NCBI GenBank assembly: GCA_034509425.1
Contig: JAVTVJ010000072.1
Span: 2,232,001-2,296,000 of the forward strand
Direction: 5' to 3'
Length of the DNA: 64,000 nucleotides
DNA from: Eopsaltria australis
Taxonomy: Eukaryota > Chordata > Aves > Passeriformes > Petroicidae
A program made the position numbers and the translations under genes. The notes beneath the pieces were generated by a model that was not told where the DNA came from, did not search any database, and saw only the letters and a program-made list of their open reading frames with translations. Each line of letters begins with the position of its first letter. Positions within the stretch are counted from its first letter, which is position 1. Below, in pieces: positions 1-12,527 of the stretch.

Positions 1-310
1 CTGATAGCAATATCATGTACAACAATGTATATAAGAGATGGTGGATCTCTTCCTTAAATAATTTTCTTTTATGGGTAATACATGAACTAAAACTAAAGAT
101 GAATGAGAGGCTGGTGAGATTAATCAGGCCATATGCTGCAATGCCTTCATAGTGAATTTAAGAATAATGAATGTCAATCAGTTGCTATTAAATGTAATGG
201 CCAGTCATTTACCACCTCATTAAAAGATCAGGACACCTGATTTGCTTGTATGTGAATAGCAAAACAAATAGTAATTAAAATTTTCTGATAGGGAATTGCA
301 TTCTGTTGGG

Positions 311-336
311 GTGTATCAGGGCATAGCCCAATACAC
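311..336. repeat. Short imperfect inverted repeat (hairpin)
   Basis: The arms GTGTAT and ATACAC flank an inner GGGC-ATA-GCCC stem, giving ten potential base pairs with a small asymmetric bulge. It lies in intron sequence. It could form a small hairpin, but no function is implied and chance is a fair explanation. Confidence 0.4.
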
Positions 337-3300
337 ACTGACAAGAAAATTGTATCCTAAAGCAGCATCTGTAGGTATGTGTAAGAATTTTGTGTGTGTT
401 TGTATATGTCCTGCATTTCATCAAGATTTGTCATCAAGGGGAGGTTCTGCTTTTCACTTGTTTTAGCATTTGCTGCAGCACCTGGATGTTTTTGAGGTTG
501 TTCCCTGCTTCATATACAGGATGGCTCTGAGGTTCAACAGTGCCATCCTGTGGATGATCTTAAAGATCTGAAAGCTCTCGTAGATAAATAAATTACCTCA
601 ACAGGATAAATTATCACAGAATATCAGATACTGTTATGTCCCCATGCAATCAACTAAAACATTTCCCTCTGGTAGTCAGTCAGACTAATTATTACTTTTC
701 TGTCCAGAAAATTAATAACCTAAACGTATTATAACCAATGGGAAATATTTTCAAGCAAGCTGATGAGCAGGGTGCTTGTTAGTTTAGTTCTGTTGCTGAA
801 AAGTGTTTTTAATCATCTCAGTGTGGTTTTAATCATCTTGGAATTTATTTTTGCAGACAATGCCAAAATCAAAGGCAACTCTGTAAATTCAAATAAGCAC
901 CCCTGTAAAGACATATCTGGACATCTTCAGAGAAGCATTAGATGGAAACAAAGACTAGTTCATGTTCATGTTTCATAACCAGAAAATACAAATTCCCAAA
1001 CAACCTTGAAGATTAAGCTGGATGATTTGAACAACTAGGCACAATACTTTTAATTGCAGAAATAGAAGGGCAGGATTAAACTATGAGGTTTTGTCGACTG
1101 AAAAGGAAATTCTGCTCAGAATACTTGGGGAACTTTCTGTTCATGGAGTGAATATCATGCCAAGAAAAAGTAAAAACCCACAAAACTTGCTCTCATTGGG
1201 GAGCAGTTGGGGAATCAATGAGTAACTGCAGATCATACTGTTTCATATATGGTTTTCATTTTGCTTGTCTAAGCAAATTGTGAGGTAAGTGTATGGTGTT
1301 TATTTGGAAATGAGCAGGGAAATACAGGGCAAGCTGATCAGTGGAAAGTTCTGCTCACTTTTCAAGTTTCTGTGGTTTTGAGGTGCTGGAGAGGCAAGGG
1401 GTGTGCTGTCTGTGTGCTGCCTTTGCCTGAAGGGTCAGGGGAGCTGGGTGCAGCTCCAGGTTCTGTGTTGTAATTTCTTTGGTTTGCAGAAATTTCTCCA
1501 TTGCTTTCTCCATGCCTGTCACAGAAATTTCTCCTTTGCTTTTCACAGCTAAAGGCCAACTATGAGTAGCAGTACATGCCACTGGATTAAAACAAGAAAA
1601 CACCAAGTCACAAACTCCAGTGTTATTCTTGGATAGTTAAAAATGGTGACGTAATTTGTGGTTCCAAAGTCTTGGAAAGACATGTTTCTATAGATTCCAT
1701 ATTATCTGTTTTCCAGGCTCACTTAAAAAAGCAAAAGGTGTTCACCAGTGATAAAACATACCATTAGTGCCCACGAGTATGAAAATATAAATATGAATCA
1801 TTCCCATTCTTTAATCATAAATATGAATCAGTCCAACTAGAGGATTAGTTCAATACAGTTTTGATGTTTTAACTTTCGTCTAATGTATTTTGACAAAAAA
1901 ATCTTCTAGTCTAACAAAAGCCTTACATCTATGTAGTTTTGTCCTTTTTAAAGTAGGCTAACCTGTTTTGAGTGTTGCCATAGTGGAAATTTTGAGATTG
2001 ATGCCTTATTTTCAGGAGGTTCTACATTTAATTCTATTTTAAAGGTATCTGCTATTAATAATTTTAAATATAGTTATCTGCAACGGTCACTTTCTACTCA
2101 CACTGTAAAGAAGGTAAATGAGAGCGGTATTACCTACTCCTTTGTATACTGTATGCTAATAGTTCTTAGCTCTCTCTTTATGTGGGTTCTCTATTGTCTC
2201 TCAACTATTTTTTGAGTCTATATTTTTTTCTCTAGTTCTTCACTTACAGTGTTCCTGGCCTGAATACCACGTTTTAATTGAGGTACACTGTGAGGTACTA
2301 TTTTTACTATTGCTTTTTCTCATTCTTTTCTTTGTCTTGGCATGTTATTTTGATTTTTCTGATCACCAGTGTACATGGAGCACTGACATTCTGCACTGTC
2401 TGGCTGCAGTGAGACCCATTTCCCACTTTAGGAGCTTTTATGTTCATGTGAGCAGAAACAGTGCTTATGCGTGGGGCTGTTTCCTGGTTTGTCAACTCTG
2501 AATGGAGCCCTTTGGTTCAGACTGCACTGAGAGCAGTGCTGACAGTCCTTCCTCCAGACTGGATCTGCTATTCAAACTGCTGCTGGACGCCAGCATTAGA
2601 TCCAATCCATCCCGTCAGGTAAGGGATGCAGCAGGCAATTTAGGGGCTCCAAACACCAGAGTGGCTGCAGGTGTTCATTCTCCCCACGACAATGTGCTCT
2701 GCTTTGTTCTGCATTTGGGACCACTCTGAAGCAGCTGTGAATTTATGTAATCTCTGTGTGTATACATGCACAGCCTCTGTATGTGTGTGCACATTCACTG
2801 CATTTATAGATAGAGATACAGTTAGCTGTAAATTTCCCTGTTAAATTAGAAAACTGATTTGGTCAGTTTCTCTGTTTTAATGGGGTTGGATAAATACTCA
2901 TCTGCCTTATGTGTGTTCTGTGGCCTCTAGGAGATTTCACAGTAACTCCTGTGTCACTGTGTTTGTCTTCACAGTATGTCTGTCATATTTCAGTTCAACC
3001 AATCCCTCTAAAGTGAAGGCATAACATTTTTAGTATTATTAATGCCTCATTTAATCTAGTTAATGATCTTTTCAAGTTATTTCATCTTCTTTGTGATTTA
3101 CCTTCCATGTCAGATAAAGATCTTATTTAAGCTAAGTATTATGAAATAATAGAAATCTTTATTCTATTTGAATACAGTCAGGATAAATTAATCCAGTAGA
3201 GAATCTGATGTTAAACAGGTGCAGCATCGCACATGTAAAATCAGGGTAAGTTCTCTGAACGCTTAGATCTTAGCAGATGTTCTTTTTCTCCATATGTTAT

Positions 3301-6300
3301 AACAAAATAAGGATTTGCTCTGAAATTACTGACACAAACGCTAACCAGTCTTGGCAAACACAAAACTGTGTTCCTTACACAGTATCAGCTGTGGCTATTA
3401 ATTAACTTTAAATAAACGTGTGCATTAAATAGCTGTAAAGCACATACATGTATAAATGAAATCAGGCTTTGTCGGAAAATATTTTTTTTTACTTTCTTGT
3501 TTACTGATGCCTAGACAAAGGAATGCTGCATCTTCAAAACAACATCTGTCAAACCTATTTTCATCAGATTAAGTATATCCTCAGAGCAGCCATCACAGCT
3601 TACAAAATACTGGAAATGTAGGTTGTGCTTTGCATAAAACACCAGTGGAATTTAAAGCACTTGAAAGTGTTTTGCAAATATAGCAATGATAGCCTGTGCC
3701 TGGTCTCCATTTTTGTTTCTATTTTCGGGAGGTTCTTGGGAAATATAATGCGGGATGTTGCAACACTACTATCCCAGTAGATGTCTCAGAGTGCAATTAC
3801 AGAATTATGGTCCTGGCAGCTAATCTGGGTCCACAAAAGCCCATGGTTTGGGAGTCTGGCAGCAGAGATTGAATTTATTATGACAAAGTTCATCTGTGGA
3901 AAGATTTCTCTCATTAGGAATGAAATTAAACCATGAATCAGTGACTGATTATCCAGGCCTTTCTCTGATCTGTTGAATTCTTCATTAGTATAGATGTATG
4001 ATTATATATGCTCTGGCCTGGTTCTGGTTCTATAGATCATCAAAGATAATGAATAATATTAAGTTTTTAAAGATTTTTTCTGAAACAATGTAATCTGGTA
4101 AAAATGTAAGGAAAGCCTGTGGCTTGACATAGGACCTAAATATTGACACACTCAATCATTCTCATTTCTGGCCAGCTTTCTTCTTCTGCCCTGCTACAGG
4201 ATAATTAATACATGAAAATGAGCTTCCTGTTAGGCTGGTGTGTCTTCCATAGGAGCGAAGCATTTTGCCTGTGTGATGAGTTAGAGAGGTGAAGCCTCAT
4301 CACAGCGTGCGCCCATAGCTGATCACGGAAACTCAGGGCAGCCAGGGTTCCTGTAAGATCTTTGTAGATGGAGGGTAGAGGCACTTGAGCTGGAAGCCAG
4401 GTCGGCAATCCCAGTCATTAGTTCATCTGTTTAAAAGCCAGAAATCTACCATAAAGCAGGAAGAGTCCAGTCAAAAATTCATGGAGAGGACAAACAAGGG
4501 GAAAAGTCAAGGAGAAAACTGTTCCAGCCACATCTGGGAGTAGATACCTTTTGCAACTCTGATTTTCTGTTAGGTTGTTCCCTATGTGTCTGCACTATCC
4601 TACAATGTGCCACATGAACGCTGAGTGAGGTGCTTCTCACACATCTGTGGGAGAGCCCTAATCCTCTTTCCAAGGCAGTGTAGCTCAAGACAGTCACAGA
4701 ACCTCTTGCATACAAACAAGACTGAATATGTTACGTCATGATAGAGTTCAAAATAAATGCTTTGTGTGTGAAGAATATAGAAAATGGTACTGCTGGCTTT
4801 TGTCTTCTTTATAAAGATATGCTAGCTGCTTCTGCAGTACTACCTGAAGCATAAATCTCAGACTGGATTTCATCTTACCTGAAAATGACAATCTTTACAG
4901 GATCTTCAGCCTAATTCCTCAGGCAAAAGAACATACAATTAAATTAAAATAAGTACAAAAATCTGCCAAAAATTCTAGCTTTATCCAGCTCTATCATGTA
5001 CTTGGGAAACCTAACACTTGCAAGTTTGGGTCCTTTGAATATTAATAGCATGACATTTCAACCGGAGACTGGGGTTTCTGAGAAGATTTTTGCAATTTGC
5101 AGTGGTCAAAGCTGTGTTCAAAATGACCATTATGCGAGAGATTCCTTCAGATTGTCATTTTTAGCTAAAGCCATGGAGCATTGCACTTGTATTTAAAGCA
5201 AGAATTATGAACCACACAGCAGGTAATATAGTGTGGTAGTTGGTGAACAGGTTGTGGCACATTCAGAAAATACAGGCTCTGTTGGGGAAGTGTTGATTTA
5301 AATTTCATGCATCATCCAAGCATAATGAACATTGAAAGGTCATGTTAAGAATATGAAAAAAATCCATCTGATTTGACTTTTTCATTATTCAGTACTGTTA
5401 ATAACACAATGTTAAGTAAAAAACAGTTTCTCTGAGTGTGACTAAAGCCAGATTCCATGTATAGTCAAAAAATAAATTGCCATACTTTTTTTCCCCCCAT
5501 TTACTGTTCATTTCCTTTATAATGTCATGGTGTCAGTTTGTGAATTGTACCTTGAGCCACTACAGTACATCTGTATTTTCTCAGCCAGAGTTATTTCTCT
5601 GAGTTTGTTACTCAGCATCCCGTAAGTCTCATGCAGACTGTAACATACTAATTGGCTCAGTACAATTAGAATGAAATGGAAGTGTTTTGCTATTGATCTT
5701 TGCTTGTTATTAGTTTGTACTGACAGGAAATTAGATTGAAAAAGTCTAATACAGCTATCAAAATGTTATTTCTCATTGCAGGGAATACACTGTTGCTCTT
5801 CCATGCAAGTATTTTAGAGCAGAACTCTCTTCCTTTCTGCTTTTTCTCTAATCTAGTCTTTCTCTTTCTGACTTTTTAAAAATTTCTAGGAGGGATGCTG
5901 AGCCTTGTTAAATAACCAGTCTGTTCAGAGACTGAGTAGCAATACTGTGACTTAAACAGGGCTCAGGCAATATTTATGAGTTCATTATATCAAGTCTAAT
6001 ACTGTGCTACTTGTTATCTTAACTTCACACAACTTCATGTTAATAAATTTTTACAAGCTGTGTAGTTGTAAAGTGCATCATAGTAATCAGTGTAATTCCT
6101 CTAGTAAGTCATTTGATTTGTGTTTGCTTTGTGTTATTCCAGCCTCATGAGCTGTAACATCTCAGGGTAGAACCCTTCTTGTGGTCCAGGTTAATGAACC
6201 ACCTGCTCTGAGTCCTCAGTTACAGATGTTCTCAGAGGGAGGGACCTCTTCACCTCCTCGCTCTGCTTCCCTTTGCAGTACCTCAGGTTACATGGTTTTC

Positions 6301-7052
6301 TTACAGGAGAATTACCTCTATTGTGGAGATTTTCTGGAGCTCCAGGTCTCAACCCTTCTGCAGACTCCAGGCAGATGTGTGGTTTTACTTGCCACGGAGG
6401 CACTGAGGTTGCTGAGTGTCTGTAATTCAGACACTGGCAATGCCAGCAGGGTGAACAGTCCTTCTGCAGTCCGTATTTTTGGATGTGGCTGTGCTGTGGC
6501 TTCCAGGTAGAGCTGGTCAGCTCAGGAGAGCAGTGACCCAGGGAAACCGAGGGCTTGTGCTGACCAAGCTTCAGAGAACTCGGCTGCAGAGAGTCTCTTC
6601 CTGTTGGTGTGGATGGAGGGTCTGCAAATGAGAAACCAGGAAACACTTTGCTTCATGTTTTTTAATGTTTGTTTTATTACAGGCATGTTTCTTTTTCTTA
6701 TAACAGAGTAGACTACCTGCATAAAAATCTGTGATTTAAAGTACAGAGTGTTGCTCTTTCTGAGACTCAGATATAAACTTGAAATTTATTTTATTCTCTA
6801 ACACAGCAGTGACTTTAGTCCTGCTACAGTTTTCATTGTGCAATACAAATACACTAAGCCTAAAGTACTGCTGGCAGTTTATGTGTAAAATTTGAGGATT
6901 AAGAAACCAATGCAGAGACTCTCAGCTTTAAGTAAGGAGCAGTATTGTTGGACTAGCCTCTTACTGCTGTCACAATCAATGTGAAGTAATAGCAGCCAAA
7001 ACCTACAGGTCTGGTAGTAATTTGAAACATGAATCAGTTGTCAAAAATGCCA

Positions 7053-7054
<2 letters not shown>

Positions 7055-7101
<47 letters not shown>
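7055..7101. repeat. Poly-T homopolymer tract (47 nt)
   Basis: This is an uninterrupted run of T on the + strand, ending 76 bases before the first base of DAP exon 3. On the + strand it sits upstream of the exon's own short polypyrimidine tract (TATTTTTTTCAG), so it could strengthen 3' splice-site recognition. It may also be the poly-A tail of a minus-strand retroposed fragment, but I see no recognisable body next to it. Homopolymers of this length are unstable, so the exact length is doubtful. Confidence 0.9.
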
Positions 7102-7103
<2 letters not shown>

Positions 7104-7177
7104 ATTATATGTGTGATTTCCTTTTCATTTTTGCCTTCTAAATAACTGGTACAAATAATCCCTCTTATTTTTTTCAG

Positions 7178-7220
7178 CCCACCTAAACCAGCGGTGTTCA
7201 TCTCCGGTGTCATTGCTAGG
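7178..7220 (+). CDS. DAP: DAP (death-associated protein 1), coding exon 3 (partial CDS)
   Basis: DAP is a small, proline-rich, probably disordered cytoplasmic protein. It negatively regulates autophagy and is an mTOR substrate, and it was first described as a mediator of interferon-gamma-induced cell death. The exon supplies one base of a split codon and then 14 residues reading PPKPAVFISGVIAR, nearly identical to human DAP residues 52-65 (PPKPTVFISGVIAR). It is bounded by a TTTTTTTCAG acceptor and an AGG|GTAAGA donor. The donor leaves phase 0, which joins exactly to exon 4 (GDKDFPP). The split codon at the 5' junction corresponds to human Ser51, one of the mTOR-phosphorylated serines. The earlier exons, covering human residues 1-50, are outside the window. 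Confidence 0.95.
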
Positions 7221-9138
7221 GTAAGATTATCAGTAAATTTCTCTCAGTCATAGCAAAATTACTGTAAGCTTTTCAGAATTACCACCAATCAGAGGAAAAT
7301 TAATCTTATTCATACTCCTTTCTCTTTTGTGAGAAGAGGCTTTATGTTTTCTATATTTGTGTAAGGCCCTTTGACCATTCTTTCTGGGTTTGTGTGAAAT
7401 TGAAATTATTAATTGAAATTATTTCCACCGTTTTTCTTTGAATTTTAGCACTTAAGGTTTATTGGATCATCTTTTTATATCTAAGCTAGATATTACTGCA
7501 TTCATTTCCTTTGGAATCAGCTGCATATTAAGCTGCTGCTGTAACTTGATCTGTGATGAGGAGCAACACTCCTGCCTGAAAGGATACATGCTTGAAGACA
7601 GTGTGTTTCAGCTGCCATATGTGCCTTGAGGTACCTGGGATTCAGGGTGTTATTCCCTGGATTTTAAGAGCAGGCAGGACCGGTAAATCCTTAATATTGA
7701 TTAGCCATTGATCATATGATCAATAACTCATGCACTGTGACAGGGTTTTTATCATGGCTTTATGTGATGGTTACCTTTGGTAATGTGCTGGTTTGTAATG
7801 TGGTTTACTGTAAGATGCTGTGCTTGCGTCAGATCCCAGAGGTGGAAAGAGTGAGCTGATGCCATTTTCCTTACCCCATAAGGAATGGGCAACTGGCAGC
7901 ATCACAGGAGAGGAGGTGGAAAATGTCGAGTTTGAGGAGAGGAGATCTTTGAAAATTGGAAGCAAGCTGAAGTAGAGAAAAAAATGCAAAATGTAACAAG
8001 TTAACACGGTGATTAAAACAAAACCAAAATAGTATAAGATTGTTGCCCTGTGAGCCAATGGAATGCCAGGAGTTTTTGGCATATGATACGTTTGTCCTAC
8101 TTTCTGAAGAGGGAAGTTGTGGTGCTCTTGTCCCTCTGTGACTGAGCATTGATAGTATTTGTTTACATTGCTTTTTGAAAGCCTCATGGGACTGACCCTC
8201 GAAATGGCAGTGGTAAACAGGTGACATACAGGTTACACCTGGACTAAGACTGCCCAACAGCAGCACCTGAGAGCTAACACTAACAGACCTGGTAAAAGAG
8301 CATGTTAAACTTAAAAGCCAGCCACCCCTAAGATTTGAGTCATAAATAATTTTAGGTCCTGCTTTCTTCCTAAAGAACTGGCATTGTTTAGCCTGGAAAA
8401 GAGAAGGCTTTGGGGCAATTTAACTGCGGCCCGCCATTGCCTGAAGGGAGCCTACAAGAAAGATGGAGAGAGTCTAATTACAAAAGTATGGAATGACAGG
8501 ACAAGGAGGAGTGGATTCAGACTGAAAGAGTAAGTTTAGATCAGATGTTAAGAAAAATTCTTTACTGTGGGCGTGGTGTGGCACTGGGACAGGTTGTCCA
8601 GAGAAGTTGCGGATGCCCCATCCCTGGAATTGTTCAGGCCAGATTGGATGGAGTACTGAGCAACCTGGTCTAGTGGAAGATGTCCCTGCCCGTGGCATAG
8701 AGGTTGGAACTGGATGATCCTTAAGGTCTTTTCCAACCCAGGCCATTCTGTGATTCTGGTTCCTACAGCAGGCTTTTTGTGCAAGTAGTTTTTCATGCCG
8801 CCTTAACTCACTTTTAAAATAGTCTGTTCTTTCTGGTGGCTTTTTGAAAACCAGCCACATCTGAAGATAGGAATATTTGGGTTTTTTTTCCCCAGGGTCG
8901 TATTAAGATACTTTATTATTGGATAGTATGTGTAACTGGAAGAAGTGAAGCTTGTGTAAGAACAATTTAGAAGTTGGCTAAAGGAATAGAAACATAGAAT
9001 ATGTACAGAGGGACTCCAAAGTAACATGCAACACTATTTTCCACCTGATTCTCACCTATTTTAGAACTTACATCAATTTGAACTGGAAAATACACTTTTA
9101 AGATTCCTTAAACTTTTCCTGTTGTGTTCTTCAAACAG
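7221..9138 (+). other. DAP: DAP intron 3
   Basis: This 1,918-base intron starts GTAAGA and ends TTCTTCAAACAG. It contains one sense-strand CR1 3' end at 8374-8758. The rest is AT-rich single-copy sequence. Open reading frames on the minus strand inside it are antisense CR1 or chance and match no family I recognise. Confidence 0.93.
8374..8758 (+). mobile_element. CR1 LINE, 5'-truncated copy (3' end region)
   Basis: The copy matches the familiar avian CR1 3' region in order: a 'tgtttagcctggaaaagagaaggct' type start, 'cctgaagggagcctacaagaaag', 'gtggcactgggacaggttgtccagag', 'gatgccccatccctgga', 'tggtctagtggaagatgtccctgcc', and the end 'ttccaacccaggccattctgtgattctg'. The element is sense on the + strand, 5'-truncated as most CR1 copies are, and clearly diverged from consensus, so it is not a recent insertion. 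It lies wholly inside DAP intron 3. The 5' boundary is approximate. Confidence 0.93.
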
Positions 9139-9258
9139 GGTGATAAGGACTTCCCTCCAGCTGCAGCTCAGGTGGCTCATCAGAAACCACATCCTTCTGT
9201 GGAAAAGCTTCCTCACCCCCAGCACGTCAAGCAGCAAATCCACCAGCCTCGCAAATGA
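9139..9258 (+). CDS. DAP: DAP (death-associated protein 1), terminal coding exon 4
   Basis: This exon encodes the last 39 residues of DAP and the TGA stop at 9256-9258. It opens GDKDFPPAAAQVAHQKPH, identical to human DAP from residue 66. The rest, with VEKLPHPQHVK and the ending QQIHQPRK, is more divergent and two residues longer than human. It is joined in phase 0 to the exon at 7178-7220 after a TTCAAACAG acceptor. The C-terminus is basic and rich in proline, histidine and glutamine, with no folded domain or membrane segment, as expected for this 102-residue family. The minus-strand frame open across the same bases is a shadow. Confidence 0.97.
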   Translation, partial: GDKDFPPAAAQVAHQKPHPSVEKLPHPQHVKQQIHQPRK

Positions 9259-11930
9259 GCTCCCTGTCAGGATCTCTGCTGAACTGCTCTCAGTGAATAC
9301 GTTTTCAAGAGAAGACAAAAACCCTTTAGATTCACACTGTCAAATCTGTAAAATTGATCTCTAAAATAATATGCTGTTTCTTTTACTTTAATTCTCAAGG
9401 GTTAATAAGAATGAAGATATTGTTCAGTTGTTATCCCAGATGGAAAATTCTGTATTGAGTATATGCTGATCAGGGGTGCTTTTTTATAAGGTTTTCTTAT
9501 TGCCAAGATAAAAACTTTAGTATGAATAATATGATTAATGAGCTTAAAATTCGTACTTTTAGTTGTGGACTCACAATAGCAGATAGTTAAAGTAGTTTTT
9601 TTGCTAAGCCAGTAAGGAAGAACAGCCCTTTTGTACTGGTACCTTTACAGTCTGAAGGGAGTTTGTTGGGTGTGTTGAGACAGAAGTCAGAAGTTGTCTT
9701 GGTTATGTAGAGCCCTTGCAGCCTTCAGTATCCTATGGTGTTACATCCCAGTGCCCTCTGGGTTTAACCAGGGAGATGATAAAAGGTCCTCCATACATTC
9801 CCAAGTGGGCAGAGATCCAGCTGAATCTTCTTTGCACCCCTTTGCACTCACACAGTCTTGCTGAGATTTTTCCCTCTGGTGCTCTGTGGGTAAAGAGGGG
9901 AGGGAGAAATCAGACTCACAAGAACACTGCTGCTGTAGACAACTCAATTGTGATCTCATGAATCTCACTGGGGGCTGTATTTTTGAGGTGATGATTTCAC
10001 ATTCCAGTATCAAGCTGAAGGAGTTTGTGACCCTCTGTATTGAACTTACAATAAGTTGGTGAAAAATCTGTTTACATTTTTAATTTAGAATTTGAGATCA
10101 TAATTTGAGATTAAGAGATACCATTGGTAAATATGGTTATGATCCAACTTCTTTTGCACATCGTATTTCTTCCTTGTGTTGTTACTCTGAAGGACAGTAG
10201 TGATATGAGGGAGTAAAAAGAAAGTTATTTCCAAATAGAGAAATTGTTTTATTTTTAGCTACATAATTAAATCATTTGATTTCTCAGTTCAAAATCACTT
10301 AGCTCTATCATTTTCCTTCTGTAACTCATCTCTGTTAAAACCAGGAAGAAAATTTTTTTCTACCTACATATTTAAAGTGTCCTTCTGTTTTTAACTGACT
10401 ACAAATACAATACAGCCTTTGGTACCTTCTAGGTTTATAGAGTTTCCAATGATGTCATAAAAGTGGGAGCTAATCTTGCAGCCATTCACCTGGCAAAGCA
10501 ATGAAATTTTAGGGCTACCTGGGGCTTTACCAGTTCATTTATGGTTAAAAAACATTGAAGAAAGATTAAAAATTATTTTTAAAAAAATTCTGCAGATTAA
10601 ATTATTATTTCCTGAGTAGCTGATTTAAAACAATAGCAACAAAATAATGGGAAATATGGCCCATTTCACAAGTGGAATAGTCCACTTCTTGTGGATGCGA
10701 GGGACCTGACATTTCCACCTCTTTGTAGGCTTGAAATGGAAATGATGTTTTGCAAATTATATGCATGGACATATTTATTGTAAACCCAAGGAAGGATGTA
10801 CAATCTATATATGCAGTCCTTATTTTCAATTTGATTAGAAACCATACTTGCCTTAAGGAACGAGTGTTGTTTGTGGGAATTATTAGAATATGTGTAAGTT
10901 TTCAAATCTGCTTTCTGGTTCTGATGTTGGTGCAGCAGAGGCCTTGTTTGTAGCTGCTTGTGAGTGCACAAGTGATTCACACCTGAGCAACTCATTCATA
11001 AGGGTAGCATTGCTGAGCCTCTTGGAATCTCTGCAGGGGATGATTTGCTGGCAGGAATGTTTGCAGCCGCGGGACAGGAGGCGTTCAGTGGTGCAGCCGT
11101 AGCTGTCTGTGTGCTGCGTCAGCAATGTAACAGATCTTTGCAGTCACTGCTGGTACCTGCTGGCCTGAGGGGGACTGGGTGGGATTCAGCTCTGCCCTGT
11201 GCTGTGCCTGCATCTGAAGCAATGTCCACACCCTGCTGTAGTCAGGGGTGGTGCAGCCAGGACGGACAGCAGAGTTTAGGTGTGGTGGTGTTAACCAAAG
11301 GGAAGGGTCTTTCAGGATGAGCTGCATCACTCTTGGCTCCACTGACTGCAGGGGAAAACTAAACCTCAGTGTGGAGGCACATGGTTAGGTGGGGCTGGGT
11401 ACCTCTGCTCCATGCCGTGTAATAGATAGAAATGATTTTGAAAGGCACATCACATCTCCATTCTGACAGTAAGAGTTAGGAGCATGGATGCTTTCGAATT
11501 ACAAACTGCTGCTCCTGGTTGTTAATGCAATATATACAGCATATATAAACAATACCTGATTTTTGTCTTAGATTATTTAGATAGTGAGTTTGTACAATGG
11601 AGTATGGCTCTTAAGATAGCTTTAGTGGCTTTTAGAGTGCAGGAATTCTTATATGATTAGAAAATGTCTCTGTATGAAAGCATATTATATATTGTTGGGA
11701 GGTATCCATGTTTATACATAGATGTCCTTACCAAAGCATTAGCTTGTCCAAAATAATCATAACTGGTGAACTGGATTTCTTACTGATGATAATTGATACT
11801 TTTAAAATATGTTGCAATAGCATATAAGCACAGGAGATGTTCAGATGTTACCTTGAAATAACTGCAACAGAAATTTTCTGTAATTGTCAATGTGGCAATA
11901 ATGCAACAATAAAGCATGAAGTTGTATATT
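9259..11930 (+). other. DAP: Probable DAP 3' untranslated region
   Basis: This is the non-coding stretch after the DAP stop. The first canonical AATAAA on the + strand that I find is at 11908-11913. It is followed within about 30 bases by a T-rich segment (GGGCTCTTTTTTCTCTG) suited to a cleavage-downstream element. This gives a 3'UTR of about 2.65 kb. Weaker ATTAAA hexamers at 10266, 10565 and 10596 could give shorter forms. The segment lacks CR1 copies, unlike the intergenic DNA beyond, which fits transcribed UTR. The end is inferred from the hexamer alone. A GC-rich, CpG-containing patch lies at about 11045-11340. Confidence 0.6.
11908..11913 (+). terminator. DAP: Candidate poly(A) signal for DAP
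   Basis: Canonical AATAAA, followed after a TTGTATATTGGG spacer by a T-rich stretch. It is the first perfect hexamer after the DAP stop codon. A second AATAAA occurs at 12107-12112 and could serve as an alternative. Confidence 0.55.
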
Positions 11931-12527
11931 GGGCTCTTTTTTCTCTGTAAGTGGAATGTAAATCAGCAGGGTGCAGCTTTGTGGGATTTATGGGATTTTA
12001 TTACAGACTGCTGCATGACTAATCAAGATTTTATAGATAGTGAAATTTATTATGAAGTTTTATGGCACAGTAGATGAGCTGTTTTGAATAGTCCGGTCTC
12101 ATGTAAAATAAAAAGTAGATGCTACCAGCTAGAATGGGAGTTGCTGTTTTCCACTATGAAATTGAAGATGCTCACTCAGCCCCTGCAAAGGTAGAGAATC
12201 TAACCTGGATGGTAAAGGAAATGAAATGTAACATTTTCCATTGCATTGCAAGTTCTAGTCTTTCAGAAAAAGCAAGTATTGTAATCAGAAGAGGCGGCAA
12301 GTTTTTCATAAAGCTGCAGTTAACATTGCATAATGCATAAGTGATTGCTGAAGAATATGGAGAAATTTCCACAGTGGTTCTGGGACCTTTCTGATACTTT
12401 GGGCATCCCGTGCTTAGTGTATGTGTAGTGTGTGTATATAATACAGCAAATGTATGTGATACAGGGCAGAGGTGATAGCTACTGCCCTGGGGCATTTGCA
12501 ATATTACATCTTTAGACTCTGAGCTCA

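Larger units (their letters stand above)
1..7177 (+). other. DAP: DAP intron (part of intron 2)
   Basis: This is non-coding sequence upstream of the recognised third DAP coding exon. I looked for the preceding exon, which should encode the conserved GMRIVQKHPHTGDTKEEKD region, and did not find it, so this intron appears to extend left of the window. The stretch is AT-rich with no CR1 copy that I recognise. It holds a 47-nt poly-T run at 7055-7101 and a small hairpin at 311-336. The somewhat GC-richer patch at 6150-6620 is open in two frames but matches no protein family I know. That the interval is intron follows from the exon placement. Confidence 0.8.

Noticed and set aside
2502..2622. Possible exon ending CCGTCAG|GTAAGG in DAP intron 2
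   Set aside because: The donor is good, but the encoded residues (MEPFGSDCTESSADSP...) do not resemble any part of DAP, including the expected GMRIVQKHPH region. No matching acceptor was convincing.
6191..6646. Overlapping frames of 151 (-) and 109 (+) codons in a GC-richer patch
   Set aside because: Both strands are open, low conservation signals are visible, and no recognisable domain appears. It fits intronic sequence of DAP better than a gene.
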